Origin: Xenopus tropicalis
Lineage: Eukaryota; Chordata; Amphibia; Anura; Pipidae
DNA: 64,000 nt
Reading direction: 5' to 3'
Assembly (NCBI RefSeq): GCF_000004195.4
Contig: NC_030681.2
Location: forward strand, 27,790,982-27,854,981
The notes below the pieces were generated by a model. It did not search any database. It saw only the letters and a program-made list of their open reading frames with translations, and had not been told where the DNA came from. Below are positions 1 through 13,103 of this stretch, piece by piece (positions within the stretch are counted from its first letter, which is position 1; every line of letters begins with the position of its first letter). Made by a program: the position numbers and the translations under genes.

Positions 1-2796
1 CATTACAAGTATACCTCAAGGACAACATGTGAGTTAGAACAGAGACTCCAGTTATTGTAAACCTTTTTTTTGTCAGTGCTTTATCATGAGAGAAACTGAC
101 AAGTCACAATGAAGAGCCCTTGCATCACCACATAACCATGAAGCCAAGAGACGTTACATTCTTTCTGTACAGACAACTGGATCTTACTGAGGGACACTTA
201 CAGTGTATTCACTGATAGTCCTGTACTGGATTCCAGTGCTGACTGGTGTTCTAGAGTCCTGATCCAATTGTAATTGTCCCTGGCTCTCTGCAAGCATCCT
301 GGTAGATATTTCCTTATACAGGGCTGTCCAACTGGAGGCTCATGGCCCTCCAAGATTTTTGGCCCTCCAATTTTTTGGCTTTTAATATAATATGGCTTCA
401 TATATGGGGTATGTCATATGATGTGACAACTGGATAGAGAAAAGTATACAGTTCTGCCAGGGCTGGAACTAGGGGTAGGCAGAAGAGGCATGTGCCTAGG
501 GTTGGGGGGTCACTAGTCATTTTTTGTCAATGGAAAGGCAAAATGACAATGCACTTGAGGTGTTTTTAGCTGTGCAATAGCATAAACATTGCCCTACCTT
601 GTTAGAGAAGCCCCTTTCCACTGTGCTACAACTGTTCTTCATAGTAAAAAAGGGTCCTACGTTGCCAATTCCTTTCAAAACCAGCAGCCACACAGGTTCA
701 TTGATGGGGGGAGGAGCTCTGAACTGATTGGTTAATGGGGAAGGAAAGGGGCAGTACTACTTCTGTTCTTTTTCCGACCCAACAGGAAAATACATTATTT
801 ATTATTTTTGTTGTTTGTTAACAACAGTCAGCTCATAAGTCGTTCTGGCAAATATAATGATGAGGAGATGCCACAGGGAAATAGGAAAAAGCAGCAACTC
901 CACCCTTAAGGCAGTTGGCACACGGGAGATTTATTGTCTGCAGTAAAATCTCTACTGTGGGCGACAAATCTCCCTTGTGCGTCCAGCCACTTTGAAAATC
1001 ATTGAGAAGGTATACTCATTATAAGGGTGCCTGGTTAGTGGATGAATAATCTGAAACAATATCTCTTCAGGCCTCAAGAGACAATCATATTATGTATTTA
1101 TTCTGAAGCCACTGTCAGGGTTATAATACTGCTATATGCTTCTAAGTAGCCGGGGTTGGACTGGGGGGTGCAGGGCCCACTGGGGCTGCCTCTCCAGGGC
1201 CCCCGCATCCCCCAACGTGCCCGCGTCCCCTGCTGCACCCCCTCCGACGCTGCCCCCCCAACCCCCGCAGGGGCACCCTCCCGACGTCCTCCCCTGAGCG
1301 CGTATAAGTGAAACACGTAAGGGAAGGACAGCGGTGGGCACGGGAGCAGCAACAGGCATTGGGTCTGGGCTGCTGGGGCCCACCGGGTTTTTTCCCTGGT
1401 GTCCCGGCAGCTCTGTCTGACTGTCTGAGTGAAGGTTTTTGCCAGGCAAGGATTCGCTGTAAAATTCCGCATTTTGCCATTGCCGTTTTATTTTTTTACA
1501 AAATGGCTGCAAAAGTTCAACATGAAAAAATAATGGTTTTTAAAATTTTCCCGCAGTTTCAGGACTGATTTACTCATCACTAGTTTTTAGACTTAATTCT
1601 ACTAGATACTGTTCATCACTAGTTCTAAGCCTTTTAAGCTGCACCAACAAAACATGTGCTGCCTTGAGGAAGGAAATATATTTCAAATACAATTTTCTAG
1701 TTTTGAGTTTTTTGAATTTTGAGAAAATTAGCTCAAACCAAGTTTTTTCCCCCATTGCCATCATACTAACCAGAGATTTCACAGAGATGCCATTGCGCTA
1801 AAACTAAATTGTACTATTTATTTTCAATGAATCAGCAAAATCTCAAATCTTTTTTGAATACCTGTAGTTACATTTTGAAACTATGCCCCCGGTGGAAGCT
1901 CACCTACCTGCCCTATTTGTTTATTCAAGCTTTATTAGATTATTTGAAGACAATAGCAATCATGTTCAAAAAGTTATCTTGATTTTAATAAATCAGCCCT
2001 AAATTTAGAGTATTTTTTCGATTGCCAGCATATTTACTAACAAACAAACTCACCTCCCAATGACTTAACAGAAGCTTGAGAGCTTTTAGCTGGTGATGAA
2101 GAATGGAAAACTTCATTTTAAAAAATAATAGAGATCAGGTTTAAACTGTTATTGCAAATTTTAATATATCAGCCTCAGGAGTGCCAATTTACTAAAAAAA
2201 AAATATATATATATATATACGGTATATACTTAAGGTTTTTTTTATTTTGAAAAAAAAAAAGAATTAATTTGAATGCAGTTTTCTCTTGAATGCCAGCAAC
2301 TTTAGTTTGAAACTCACTCAAAAAAACTCAGTCACATACATTTTTCAATATAAGATTTATTTTCTATTATCTTTTCAAAAACTCAAATTTTAAAATAGCT
2401 TGAAGATTAAAAATACACCACCACTGCGACTCCATATATCTTCTTTATGCCTCTTTAAAAAATTATTTTTATTGAGTTATCACTAAAATTGATAATAAAT
2501 ACCACCCACTGACTCTAATAAACGCTTCGCAGTTTGTTTTAGTTTCTGGATTTTTTACTAAATCTGAAAATATTCGAGTCTAGAAAAAATTGAATTAGAA
2601 AATAATAGCAATCGTGTTTAAACTATGGTTGAAATAGTAATAAATCATTCCTGGAGAGGCCGATTTTTGAATTTGGAAAAAAATTCAATAAACTCAAACA
2701 CAGTTTTTTGCTCATTTAGCAGCAGATTTATAAAAAAAAACTTGAATCAGAAAAATTTGAAAGGAAATGCAGTGGTACTAACATCACATTCTAGTA
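1..2796. other. Non-coding, repeat fragments
   Basis: No gene seen. Fragments of frog repeats: a GGCCCTCCAA hAT-like piece near 323-370, a GGAACTAGGGGTAGGCAGA piece near 467-505 (relative at 28868), a GC-rich TTGGACTGGGGGGTGCAGGG repeat at 1154-1400 (relative at 9172), and AT-rich single-copy sequence. Confidence 0.5.
2203..2219. repeat. (AT)n microsatellite
   Basis: About eight AT repeats following an A-run. Confidence 0.8.
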
Positions 2797-3001
2797 GCCT
2801 GGTGGTTGGGTGGTATTCGGCCAAGATTCTGCATTTTTTGGCAGGATTCGGCCGAATCCATGGTCCTTGCTAAACCGAATCTGAATCCAAAAAATCACAT
2901 GACTTTTAATATTTAACCCTTCCAATTTGGAATTTGCCAAATCCCTTACGGTGGATTCGGGGGTTCGGCCGAGCCCGAAACACTGGATTCAGTGCATCCC
3001 T
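2797..3001. mobile_element. hAT-like MITE fragment, TTCGGCCGAAT family
   Basis: Contains GGATTCGGCCGAATCCATGG and ends GGATTCAGTGCATCCCTA, a recurrent frog MITE pattern. Confidence 0.45.
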
Positions 3002-6000
3002 ATTTGAAAGCAAGTTGAGTTGCTTTAGACTTCTCATTACCAGACACTGTATATCATCACCTGGATGAATGAAGATTTCTATAGACATGCAGAGCTATTT
3101 CCCCTCCGTAAGCAGAGCCTCACCCCTCACACAGCTGGGGAAATGCAATTTAAAGGCAGAAGATAACCGTCTCAGGCAATATGACATATCGTTTGTCTAA
3201 CATATCTAATGTTTCCTGGTTTGGATCAGGCTGCTTAAACAGAATTGGGAAAAGCTATTAAGAATTGTGACAAAAGCATAAACAAAATAAAGAACATGAT
3301 CTGACCTGGCTATTGAGAAGAAAGAAGACAAACAAAAAACCCTTAATTAACCATTAAAGGAAATTGCTTTTACCAAAGTGACTCTTCTAAAAACACTGTT
3401 GATTTGGTGGCTCCTCCATTGTAAACTATGATGAGACATTTGAAAGACACAGACTGTATTTGTCTTTGGTAACAAAAGAAACCCAACCACCATCTCAGAC
3501 TCTCAGCGGTACGAACGGTAACTTTATTCTTTCCCCAAAAGTGCTGAACTAAATAATCTCTGTTGAAGGCAATGTAAGACTGTATGACCTTAATAAGAGG
3601 CTGGGTAATCTTCAGGCTTAAAAGGTCTAGTGCTCAGAGCTGGTAAATAATACATTATTTCTATGTGAAAGTCTATCGAAGGGCATCTCCAGCCAAAAAG
3701 TACACTGGAGTTACTAGACATAGAGATGTTTTGCTCAATATACCAAAAACGCTATGCTGTTAAATATCTATAAACATAACTGATATATATATAATGTACC
3801 TATAAAAAACTATAGACCTTAAGTTGCTCTTTTGAGTGTTTTCTAGGTGAAAAAGAGACATGGACAACACCAGCATCAAGAAATTTGGTGAGAAGAGTCA
3901 TTAGGGGTCATGTGTAATGGCAAGGATGACACCAGAATCTAGAAACTTGGTGGGAAGAGCCATTAGGGGTCCTATATAAAGGCACCTGGTTGTTCTAAAA
4001 TGAACAAAATGGAAAGTGCATATTAATGGATTCATTAAAGTATTTCTGTCCAAACATGCTCCTACACTTTCACATGGTTTCCAGTGCATTAATGATCGAT
4101 TTTATCTTCAATAATTGTCTTTGTGAGATATAACCAGTGATGCGACCCATGCCCGACCCTAATCCGTCCTCTCCCAACCCAGACCCGACGTGACCAACCC
4201 CTCCTTGGCATCACCACCCATGCCCAATGCACCCACACACCTGAGGAAGCAGGGACGGGTAGAGTAAATAAGTGAAAGGAGGCTGTCAGCTAGAGAGGAA
4301 TGACAGCCCGTAAGCAAAATCAGATCCAGAAAGAAGTATTTTGTGGGTTTTGGGTATAACGTTCACAATACTATAATGCTTCTTTCTAATGAATGCCACA
4401 CAAATGTGTATATTGACACTGGGGAACCTTGGAGCTACTTCAGCATTAGACCTGGTAGTAGCTACAGGGCAGACACTGCTCAGAAAGTAGACGTCAAACA
4501 AATATGCTGGAAATACGCTGTTGTAAATGTCCCCTATTATTTGCTGACATTGAACAAGGAAGGATACCTTCCTAACAATACTCACCCTCTGAAATGAATA
4601 CTCTATGTACTTATACTACCGAAAGGGATGGTCTCAGTATCCAAACATCCAAATACCAAAAATACAGTGGCCTTTACAGAATATGACTAATAGCCCCCAA
4701 AGTGAGAAATTGCTGTTTATAAAAGTACCTGCTACTTACAGTTTGACATCCCTTTTCCTATTAAATCATACACCCGTTCTGACTTTATTTCATGTCAGTG
4801 GGCAGCATTTGGGCATTTATGCTCTGCAGAGCTTGACCTTCCTTTCCAAATGCAAGCAGTGCATAACCTAATATGCTCTAGACCCCACAGGCACTGAATA
4901 GTCCACAAACCAAACAAAAGTGTTTGAGTTACTCAGCCATGTGTTGGATTTCATTATACAAATGCAAGCTAAAAGGGTGCCTCCTCTTAACTTCCTTCCA
5001 GTTGGTGTTACCAGGGTTGGGTGGGCAATGGGAACAATGGTTGGTAGTTGGCCCTTTCATTTTCCCTTCCCTTGCCTGCTGCACTCCAGCTGTCACACAC
5101 AGTATGAGCGCACCTCTAGATAAATAGAAGAGAATAGACATTGAGTGGCATTTCCCGTTCACTTGGATTTACTTCTTGGAACACGACCAAGGAACAGTTA
5201 CACCTGAGAAATCAAAGCAAGACTCATCTTCCTGGCATTGCAATATCACAAATCACTGGCTTTATATACAGTATTTACATTCACTCATTGAGAAGGCATA
5301 CTCTATCGTTACACACAGAGGAACCCCAATGAAACACTCAATAACAGCAATTTACTTATAATCTCTGTAGCCTTGTTTGCTCCAGTTTTATTAAAGAGGT
5401 GTCTTTCTTTTGTTTTCTATGAAATAACAACAAACAAATAATTGTTATTTACCTGCTGTGCTTATTTTTGCCTCTGCTCTATTATATTCTCTACTAAAGT
5501 TCCAAAAAATTGCTTTATAGGGAAAAGAAGACACAGGTACTGGCAAACACCAGAATTTTACAACCTGCCACACATGCACCTAAATATATATAAATACTTG
5601 GGGTTTACATTGAGTATAGTGACAATGGAATGGCAACCTCTCCATTTTTTCCAATGATTAATGCTCTTTCAGAACAACAGGAAGTGATGAGTACCCATGG
5701 TTCCTCTTCACTTCCTCTTCTGTCCATGCAACATGCACTGGCTGACATAAGCATCAGCAGAGGAAAAATCTCCAGACCTGCTGATTCTCAAACCAACCAA
5801 TATCCATAGATTATGACTATCACTCATGATTAGTGGGCCACCATACATGCAGAGATAATTGTATAAAACAAAGGTAATTACTTACCACACTGCAGTGGAC
5901 AAAAATGTTTGTCCTGTTGGCATTATTTTGGCCAGGAGAGTGATGTGTGCACCCTTATAGGTCATTTACAGAACCCTGAAGCTACCACCTGGTTTGGAGG

Positions 6001-6440
6001 TAACAGCTCCAAGGTTTCCCTACATCAATAGGAGCAACTGCACAAAATTTGCCACTTTACAGTCGTAAATTAACCCATTAATCTGTGCATGAATGGGAAG
6101 ACTACAGCAGATGCCATTACATGTAATAAATAGCAGTTGTTTTGATCAGTAGCACAAGTATATGAAAGCATACGAATTTCCGTACATAATTTACAAATTG
6201 TATTTTTAAAATGAATTGGATTTACAGATGACTAAAACCCAAATTGGCAGAAGAGTTCCCCTTAAAATGATTTGTGTTCCCCCCACTTTTCCTCAAGGAG
6301 ATCAGACTTCTGCTACCTTGTTGTAAGAATCAGAACTAGCAGTGCAGAAAGGGACAGACAGCTACAGCTTTCAATAGCAATTTCATTTACACGTAACTAT
6401 AAACATTCTGAATATTTATAATTAACGCATATTATGCCTC
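3002..6440. other. Non-coding, no feature recognised
   Basis: AT-rich sequence with no convincing exon, RNA gene or intact repeat. A short near-duplicate (TCATTAGGGGTC / CCATTAGGGGTC, 3870-3970) suggests a small local duplication. Confidence 0.5.
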
Positions 6441-6445
6441 AACCC

Positions 6446-6600
6446 TTTCTGCTTGTAGATTGTAAGCTCTTTTGGGCAGGGCTCTCTTCACCTCTTGTAT
6501 CGGTTATTGATTGTTTTATATGTTACTCTGTATGTCCAATGTATGAAACCCACTTATTGTACAGCGCTGCGGAATATGTTGGCGCTTTATAAATAAATGT
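6446..6600 (+). repeat. LINE-2-like 3' end
   Basis: GATTGTAAGCTCTTTTGGGC, then CAGCGCTGCGGAATATGTTG and GGCGCTTTATAAATAAATG, closed by an (AAT)n tail to about 6627. This matches the general form of vertebrate L2/CORE 3' ends. Shorter relatives at about 26153-26250 and 29196-29265. Confidence 0.6.
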
Positions 6601-7780
6601 TAATAATAATAATAATAACAATAATAAGCTTTCTAAAATCAGGCACTTGTAGCTGATTTGTCTAACCCAGTCTGTTTATAAATTGCTCTATGTTGTCTCT
6701 CTGTGAATGACCTACAGAACTAGGGACATTCTTTGTAAAAGAAGAAGAAGTCATTAGATAAAAGATTCCAGATTTCCGTAATCTTAAGGACACAGTGTTG
6801 AAAACCCGAATCCCTTTAAATGCAGCACATGGTTTTGATCATTTCATTTATTTTAAGCAGTGAAATGTCTTTTCAAATTGCCGTTTAGCTTTCATTTCCT
6901 CAGCACAAAGCTACTTTGTCCCAAGTACAACAATTACTCATTGACCCGGTGTCAGGGGTCAGACATAGCTTGCCCCCTGCAAGAAAGATCCTCTGCAGAG
7001 AGAGTAGTCATGTTAGTGGCGCTTGGCTTAATCGGACTGCTGGGATATGTTATCTGTGCAGCCCAACAACAAATAAATAACATTTCATACATTTCCTTCG
7101 TTACGTGGAATGTTGGATGTAATATACTTGTTTATAAAAGTGCAAAAATGGTTGGTGTAAAATACATTTCCCCGAGGGCCTTCCTCTCTCTCTTCCCCAG
7201 TTTTCTCCATATCATCTCTCCTCTTCCAAATGCTCAAGTGTGATCTCTACAAAGAAGGAACAGAACCCTTCAACATCAGTTTAACGGGGTATGGTCACCG
7301 GGTTCAGGGACTGGGCTGAGGCCAGTGGAGTGGAGTAGAGTCAATATTGTTCCATCTTTTCTTTCCTGCTTTCCCCCTCCCTCCCTTTTACCTCTCCTTA
7401 CAATTCTCTTCTTCCACATAAGGGATCCTATACCTGTACTATATTTAACACTGAAATGCTTAGGGAACACATTACATTATATGCCAATAGAAATTTTTTG
7501 CCCTTCATTTGGGGACATATGGTAGTGTTAACTTACCCGTTCAATTACAAAAATATCAGTTACTATGTCCCCACTGGTTTAAATGGTTTTAAGGCTTGTG
7601 CAATCACAAAATGCCACCGTGCAGACACTATAGTACTATAAAAGTCAAAATGCCTGAAAGCAGAGTCAAAAACAATTGTAGCATGGTTGGGAAAATCATC
7701 GAAGGAAGGTATATCCCTCCCAGAATCCTCTGTGAAGCAGCACAGAGGGCTGTGAAATTAAGGGTTTGTTCCGCTGTGAG

Positions 7781-8317
7781 TAGTGATGAGCGAATCAGTT
7801 CCCTTTAGCTTTGGCGAAAAATTCGCAAAACTACAGTAAAATTCTCAAAACGGTGAAAAATCCACAAAACATGTTTGACGCGCGACTTTTTTGCCAAGTG
7901 CATCTTTTTTTGTCGCCCGTGTCTTTTATGATGCTCATGCTTTTTTTTTGCTGCAACCGCACCTATTTTGACACAGCCACGCCCGATTTAACAGGACCAA
8001 TAATGCGGCCAATGGCGAAATGCGGAAATTCTGCCGTAAGGCTAATGCCAGACAAGGTGTAGGGCGGATATTTTCTGCAAGTGGAAAAGCGATTGCCGAA
8101 AATACTTCCCTACGCCTCCTACATGTGCCTGCACCCGAATGAATGGAATACGCTTGGATGCAGGCACAACACGTAACCGAAATATGCATAAAAACGCGAG
8201 ACCTTCAAACTCTCGCGTTTTTATGCCTATTTCCACTACATGTGCCTGCGCTTTTCCTGCCGAAAATATCCGCCCTACACCTCGTCTGACATCAGCCTTA
8301 GAATTTGCTCATCACTA
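7781..8317. mobile_element. hAT-like MITE
   Basis: TAGTGATGAGCGAAT...TTTGCTCATCACTA with the exact 8-bp duplication GCTGTGAG (7773-7780 and 8318-8325). Confidence 0.85.
8037..8300. mobile_element. Palindromic MITE nested in the hAT-like MITE
   Basis: TAAGGCTAATGCCAGAC on the left and GTCTGACATCAGCCTTA on the right, with a central hairpin AAAAACGCGAGA/TCTCGCGTTTTT (about 8189-8222). Relatives at 59846-60072 and about 21990-22065. Confidence 0.7.
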
Positions 8318-8814
8318 GCTGTGAGGGCTGATTAGCCTCCCCTGTACTTAACAAGGTGGCTCCATGAGTATTGCTCTCTGTTCTGGGAGAGAGGTGAGCA
8401 ACTGGAGCTTCAGTGTGGCTTTTATTGCTTGTAAAAGTGTGTTCTGGACAAGAACTGTTGGCTGCACAGTTACCTCTTAGTCTGAGGAATCTTTATTTAC
8501 AAGAGGTGGATTTCCTAGTAACAAGGACCTGCTGCCCTAAAGACTTGGGACTGAGGTGCTGCTGTTTGGGAGAGAGCACAGGGAATCTACAAAGGACTGT
8601 GAGTGTATCCTGCATTTACCTATGTAGGTTTAACCTGCCCAAGTGCTACTTGTTTGTTATATTGGGATATCAGCTTATGAACTTTCAGTTGTTGTGTTAC
8701 ATAAATTCACACTCCAGATTTCAGTTTGAAGCCCTGTGTACCTGTCTCTTATCAGTGTGAAAGGAGCTGCTGCTGTTCATCTCACCTTTCATCTAACCTT
8801 TCTTACTCATGAAC

Positions 8815-9089
8815 CACAGTCAAATGTAAAAAGACTTGGGGAGCAACACAAGCACCATCAAAGTTCATGGAGGAGCCAAATAAGGGCTAAGATTGGCTAT
8901 TAGGGGCCTCTATGCACACTATCAGCTTACAGGGGATTTATTTGGTAGGAAATCTTGTTTTTATTCAACCAAAACTTGCCCCCAAGTCAGGAATTCAAAT
9001 ATAACTACCTGGTTTGGGGGCACTGAGAGCAACATCCAAGGGGTTGGGGAGCAACATGTTGCCCCTGAGGCACTGGTTGGGGATCACTG
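8815..9089 (-). mobile_element. hAT-like MITE, CCCCAACC family
   Basis: Ends GGTTGGGGATCACTG at 9089, the complement of the CAGTGATCCCCAACC end at 60195. The left boundary is approximate. Confidence 0.5.
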
Positions 9090-12000
9090 ATCTAGGCAAT
9101 GTTTTGAATGACAGACTGGGTAATAATTAGGAGAGAAAATAAAAAGTAAATATTTGTTAAAATACAGTATCGGACTGGGGTGTCCACGGCCCACCCAGGC
9201 TGCTAACTCAGGGGCGCCCCCCCCAGTGACAAAGTCTGCCAGCCTACACCCGCTGCGCACCCCTTCCCTGCTGCTCACATTCTATTTACTTTTGCCTGTG
9301 ACTGGGTGTGTGGGGGAGCACCCAAACTCCGCTATGGAGCAGCCATGGGGCGGCAAGGCCCACAATATTTTCTCCTGCTGCCCTGCTTGTCCAGTCAAAC
9401 CCTGTTAAAATACCCCTTGTATTGTGTTAAGGTGGCCATACACCTTCAGATCCTCTCGCTTGGCGATGTCCATCTACAGGTGGGTGATATCGGGCAAATG
9501 CAGGCTTCCCTTCCAAGAACAGCTGTGTAGTTCTATAGAAGAGCCTCCATGTTGAAAGCTAATATACAAATCTCGGATATTTCCTAAAATGTCTATTGCC
9601 ATGCCTTCATCTACACTGTTCTAATGCTGTATACGTTCTATTAGTAACATCTGCTTGCTGGTGTTACTGCTTTTTTTAATATAATTTGTTTTGTATTAGC
9701 CACATGAGGCATGTATACACTATATACGGGACTATGTGGGACGTTGTACTCTGTCATATTCATCACACTCTGAAAAAAAAAATTCAGCCATTCCTTGACA
9801 TAATCTCTCTAGTGTGTCTGGAAGGAGGCCTGCTCCGTGTCTACAGAAGCCTAAAAGAAGCTTTGTGCCAATTAAAGCCAAAACAGCTGTGTTTGCCATA
9901 CAGTTGTCTAACTAAAGTAGAAAGCAGTAGGTATACATCTAAAGCTGCTTTATTTAGTGGTAGAGTCAAAATGTGAAATACCTGAAAAAGTCTTCATCTG
10001 ACTTCCTGCTGGCAGCTCTATAACTTGGCTAGAATACTCTCTGTAAGTATGTATTAATAAAAAACTGGGATTTAAAGATTTGTATCTTACAAATACTCAT
10101 GGGCCACATATCTAAGATCTTTGGAATAAAATGAGATGGCAAGAAACTTGATAAATGCTATTGACATTTCCGTACGCCTACTGCAAAACAATATGGTTGA
10201 ACTTGATGAACTTTCTATTTAGCTTAAGTTACTGTGTAATTAAGTTTGGACTTTGGGTTGTTCAACTGACTGCACATAGTCTCTCTCTAGCTAATGCCGG
10301 ATAAGTGCAACTGCACATTGTGACTCATGAAATAAACATTGTATGGGTGAAAGTGCCCAACAAGTGGGTGCCAGATGGGTAACACTGCACTGTATTTGGG
10401 ATTCACACATACTCAAGGGCCCCAAAGTTGACGTCTTTGCTTTACAGAATAAAGTGAGATGTTGAGTCATTTGATAAATACTGTAAATGTTTTATTACAT
10501 TTTATGCAGAGAAATAATTATTATGTCTAAGAATGCATCTGATGGCATGAAGTGCCCCACTACGATGGATAAATGTAATGGAATAAATCACAAACTGAAC
10601 ATTGTACGGGTGGAACTGCACAAGGAACTCCAACAAGTGTATGCTGTATGGGCAAGGATGCGCTGTGAGATTCCATTCAGTGGATATGTGCACCAAATGG
10701 GTGGTAAATGTCTATCCCCAGGACCACCATTGGGGGGGGAGGGGAAAGGGGGACAGTTGTCCCGGGACCAGTGAAATTGTAATTGAAATGTGGGGCCCAG
10801 CCGGGTAGCACAAAGTTGCATAAATTGCATAGCTTCCATAAAAACATACACAGTTTACATAACTAAAGGTGGCCATACACTAAGATCCCATCATTTGGCA
10901 ATATCGGAGTAATCCTTGGGCCAAACAATCGAATTACAATGAGGGGAATAGGACCCATCAGAGCGAGGACCACATCAATAAGCTGATGCGGCCCCTGATC
11001 CGAATGAATGATTGAATGATTTCTAGCCAACTTTAGGCCAGATATTGTTTGGGTAGGCCCGTCAGGGGTCCCCATACACAGCAAAAATCTCTAGAAAAAG
11101 CCATTCTGGCATTATGATGCATATTTCACTAAAAACAGATGCAACAAAGGGTGATGGCACTAAATTAGTGATACTGAAGCATAAATCATTGATATTCACA
11201 AGTAACTTTAGTAGAGTAAACACTGTGCTATTCTTCTTTAGTTGGGCAGCAGTAGTCTTGAACAAATAGCATACTGTAACTGTGATCCAAAACCCTAACA
11301 AAATCCAATATATTTAGATTTATTGCATGTATAGGCTTATGATACATGCGTAAGGAGCAGTAAAGGTGTTAACAATAAATCAGTGGATTTTGCTGACTTT
11401 AAAGAACATACTAGCTGATCTGTTTATACACATGCTACACATAAACCTTTCAGCTTGTCCCAGAAACCTCAATATATCACATGGCCAGTTCAAACCAATT
11501 TTTGCGGTGGGGGGGGGACCTCTGTGCTCAGTGGGGTCATCCAAGGTTAAACTGGATTATAAATGCATGGTGGTATTTAACATTATTCCAACCAGGTATG
11601 TAAGACATTGGAACAATTTATTTGTTTCTCCTTGTTTACAGTGTACCTAATATATTAAAAACTAAAATATGACAAATGAAAAAAAAATGTGTCTATATAA
11701 CGTGCCCTATCTTTGCCGAAAAATTTGTATATTGCAAGCTCTCCAAGTGTCGTCTCTGCTTTTAACTTCTTAATATGTAATCCAAGAAGAACTAATACAA
11801 TTTTACATGGGAAGGTTCTGAAAGTGGTGACTACATTTGGGGCCATAGTCATAATGGTTGCTCCATGAGCCGGCTTGTTTTGGTTGTCTTTGTAGTGGCA
11901 TGGGAGGCTATAGTGAACTTCAGAAGTGGAAGTTAGTTATTAGCAGCTAAGTAATAAAGAGCAGTCCTTACTAGTACACAGGCACCATCAAGATTTCATT

Positions 12001-12694
12001 CAAAAGATCAAGGAGGAAGATCAGACAGGAACCCTAAAATAAAGGAAAGATTACAAGACCATATGCCAGAGAACAAAGATAAGAGAGATCAACAACATCA
12101 GATTGAGACCAAGGGGCAAAGCAGACTGCTATTTGTCAAGATAAGATAAGAAAGCTTTAGTCAGGACACCCAACACTAAACTAAAGAAGTCAGCAGCGGA
12201 AGCCACAAAGGAAACACTCTGCAGATTTCCTACCTAAAAAGATTTGTAACTGGACAAAAATGGGAAGGACCACCTGCTATTTGGCCTCCCTGGGTACCAG
12301 TCTGCAGTTTATGAATTATCTGCAATTTTTGGATTGACAGGACGCATGGAATACCCATGATTTCTACATGGAAGTTTTCCCAAAAGAGCCATTCCTTCAC
12401 TAGTGGTTCATTGGTTTAAAACATAAGGTTTCTCTTTCACTTCTATAAAGAGTGTGCTCCTCCCTCACACACCATCACCTCATCTTCTCCCTTCCAGTTG
12501 CCTCCTAGTTCAGTTCAGTTTTTGTCCTGCTCCTCCTAACTCCCTGCAATCCAATTTATTCCTATATATTACAAGTTTCCAATACAGTCTTTGGAGCAAG
12601 GTTTAGTGGATACCCCTCTGCTGTCTTCAGCCACTACTTCTTCTCTATTTTATATATTGTCTCTGGGACACAGCCGGTCTTACTTTTTTGTAAT
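9090..12694. other. Non-coding, scattered repeat remnants
   Basis: Besides the MITE at 10866, a GGCCCACCCAGGCTGC repeat at 9172-9290 and a diverged local duplication (GTGGGTGCCAGATGGG near 10365 and CCAAATGGGTGGTAAATG near 10693). No gene recognised. Confidence 0.45.
10866..11095. mobile_element. MITE, GGTGGCCATACAC family (incomplete)
   Basis: Starts AAAGGTGGCCATACACTAAG; the right end is unclear. A fragment also lies at about 9430-9480. Confidence 0.4.
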
Positions 12695-13103
12695 TGTTAG
12701 GGTTATACCGATTATTAGGACCCCGGGCTCTCTTGTTGGTATGGATCCATGTGATATGGATCCAGGAACTTGCACAGAGAGACACAGACAAGTAGTGAAT
12801 CTCCTAACAAATTCAGTTTATTGATGGTTTTGCCAGATTATATACATGTAGATAAAGATATTCCATTATGCTTACGTAACATGGGGTGGGCACATATGCT
12901 TTGCAGTTATTAGCAGAAAATTCATTTAGACTAGCTGCTGAAGCTTATTTTGGTTTATTAGCCTTGAACATTTGCTGAGATAATAACTTGGACAGAGACA
13001 GGATGGTCAAGGTAATCATAACAACTGAAGTAGCACACACACAGACCTTCTTAGAATTGTGCATACATATGTTAACCCTTCAGTAATGACTTCATTCTCT
13101 ACA
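12695..13103 (+). mobile_element. Possible solo LTR
   Basis: Begins TGTTAGGG and ends TCTCTACA, with GTGATATGGATCCAGGAACT and AATTCAGTTTATTGATGG-type sequence inside, as seen in frog LTRs. No target duplication found, so this is tentative. Confidence 0.3.

Noticed and set aside
1098..1512. Overlapping 112-126 residue frames in a GC-rich stretch
   Set aside because: The stretch is an interspersed repeat related to 9172-9290; low stop frequency is due to GC content.
6860..7243. 127-residue open frame with a hydrophobic stretch
   Set aside because: The hydrophobic run looks like chance; no family similarity recognised and no upstream signals.
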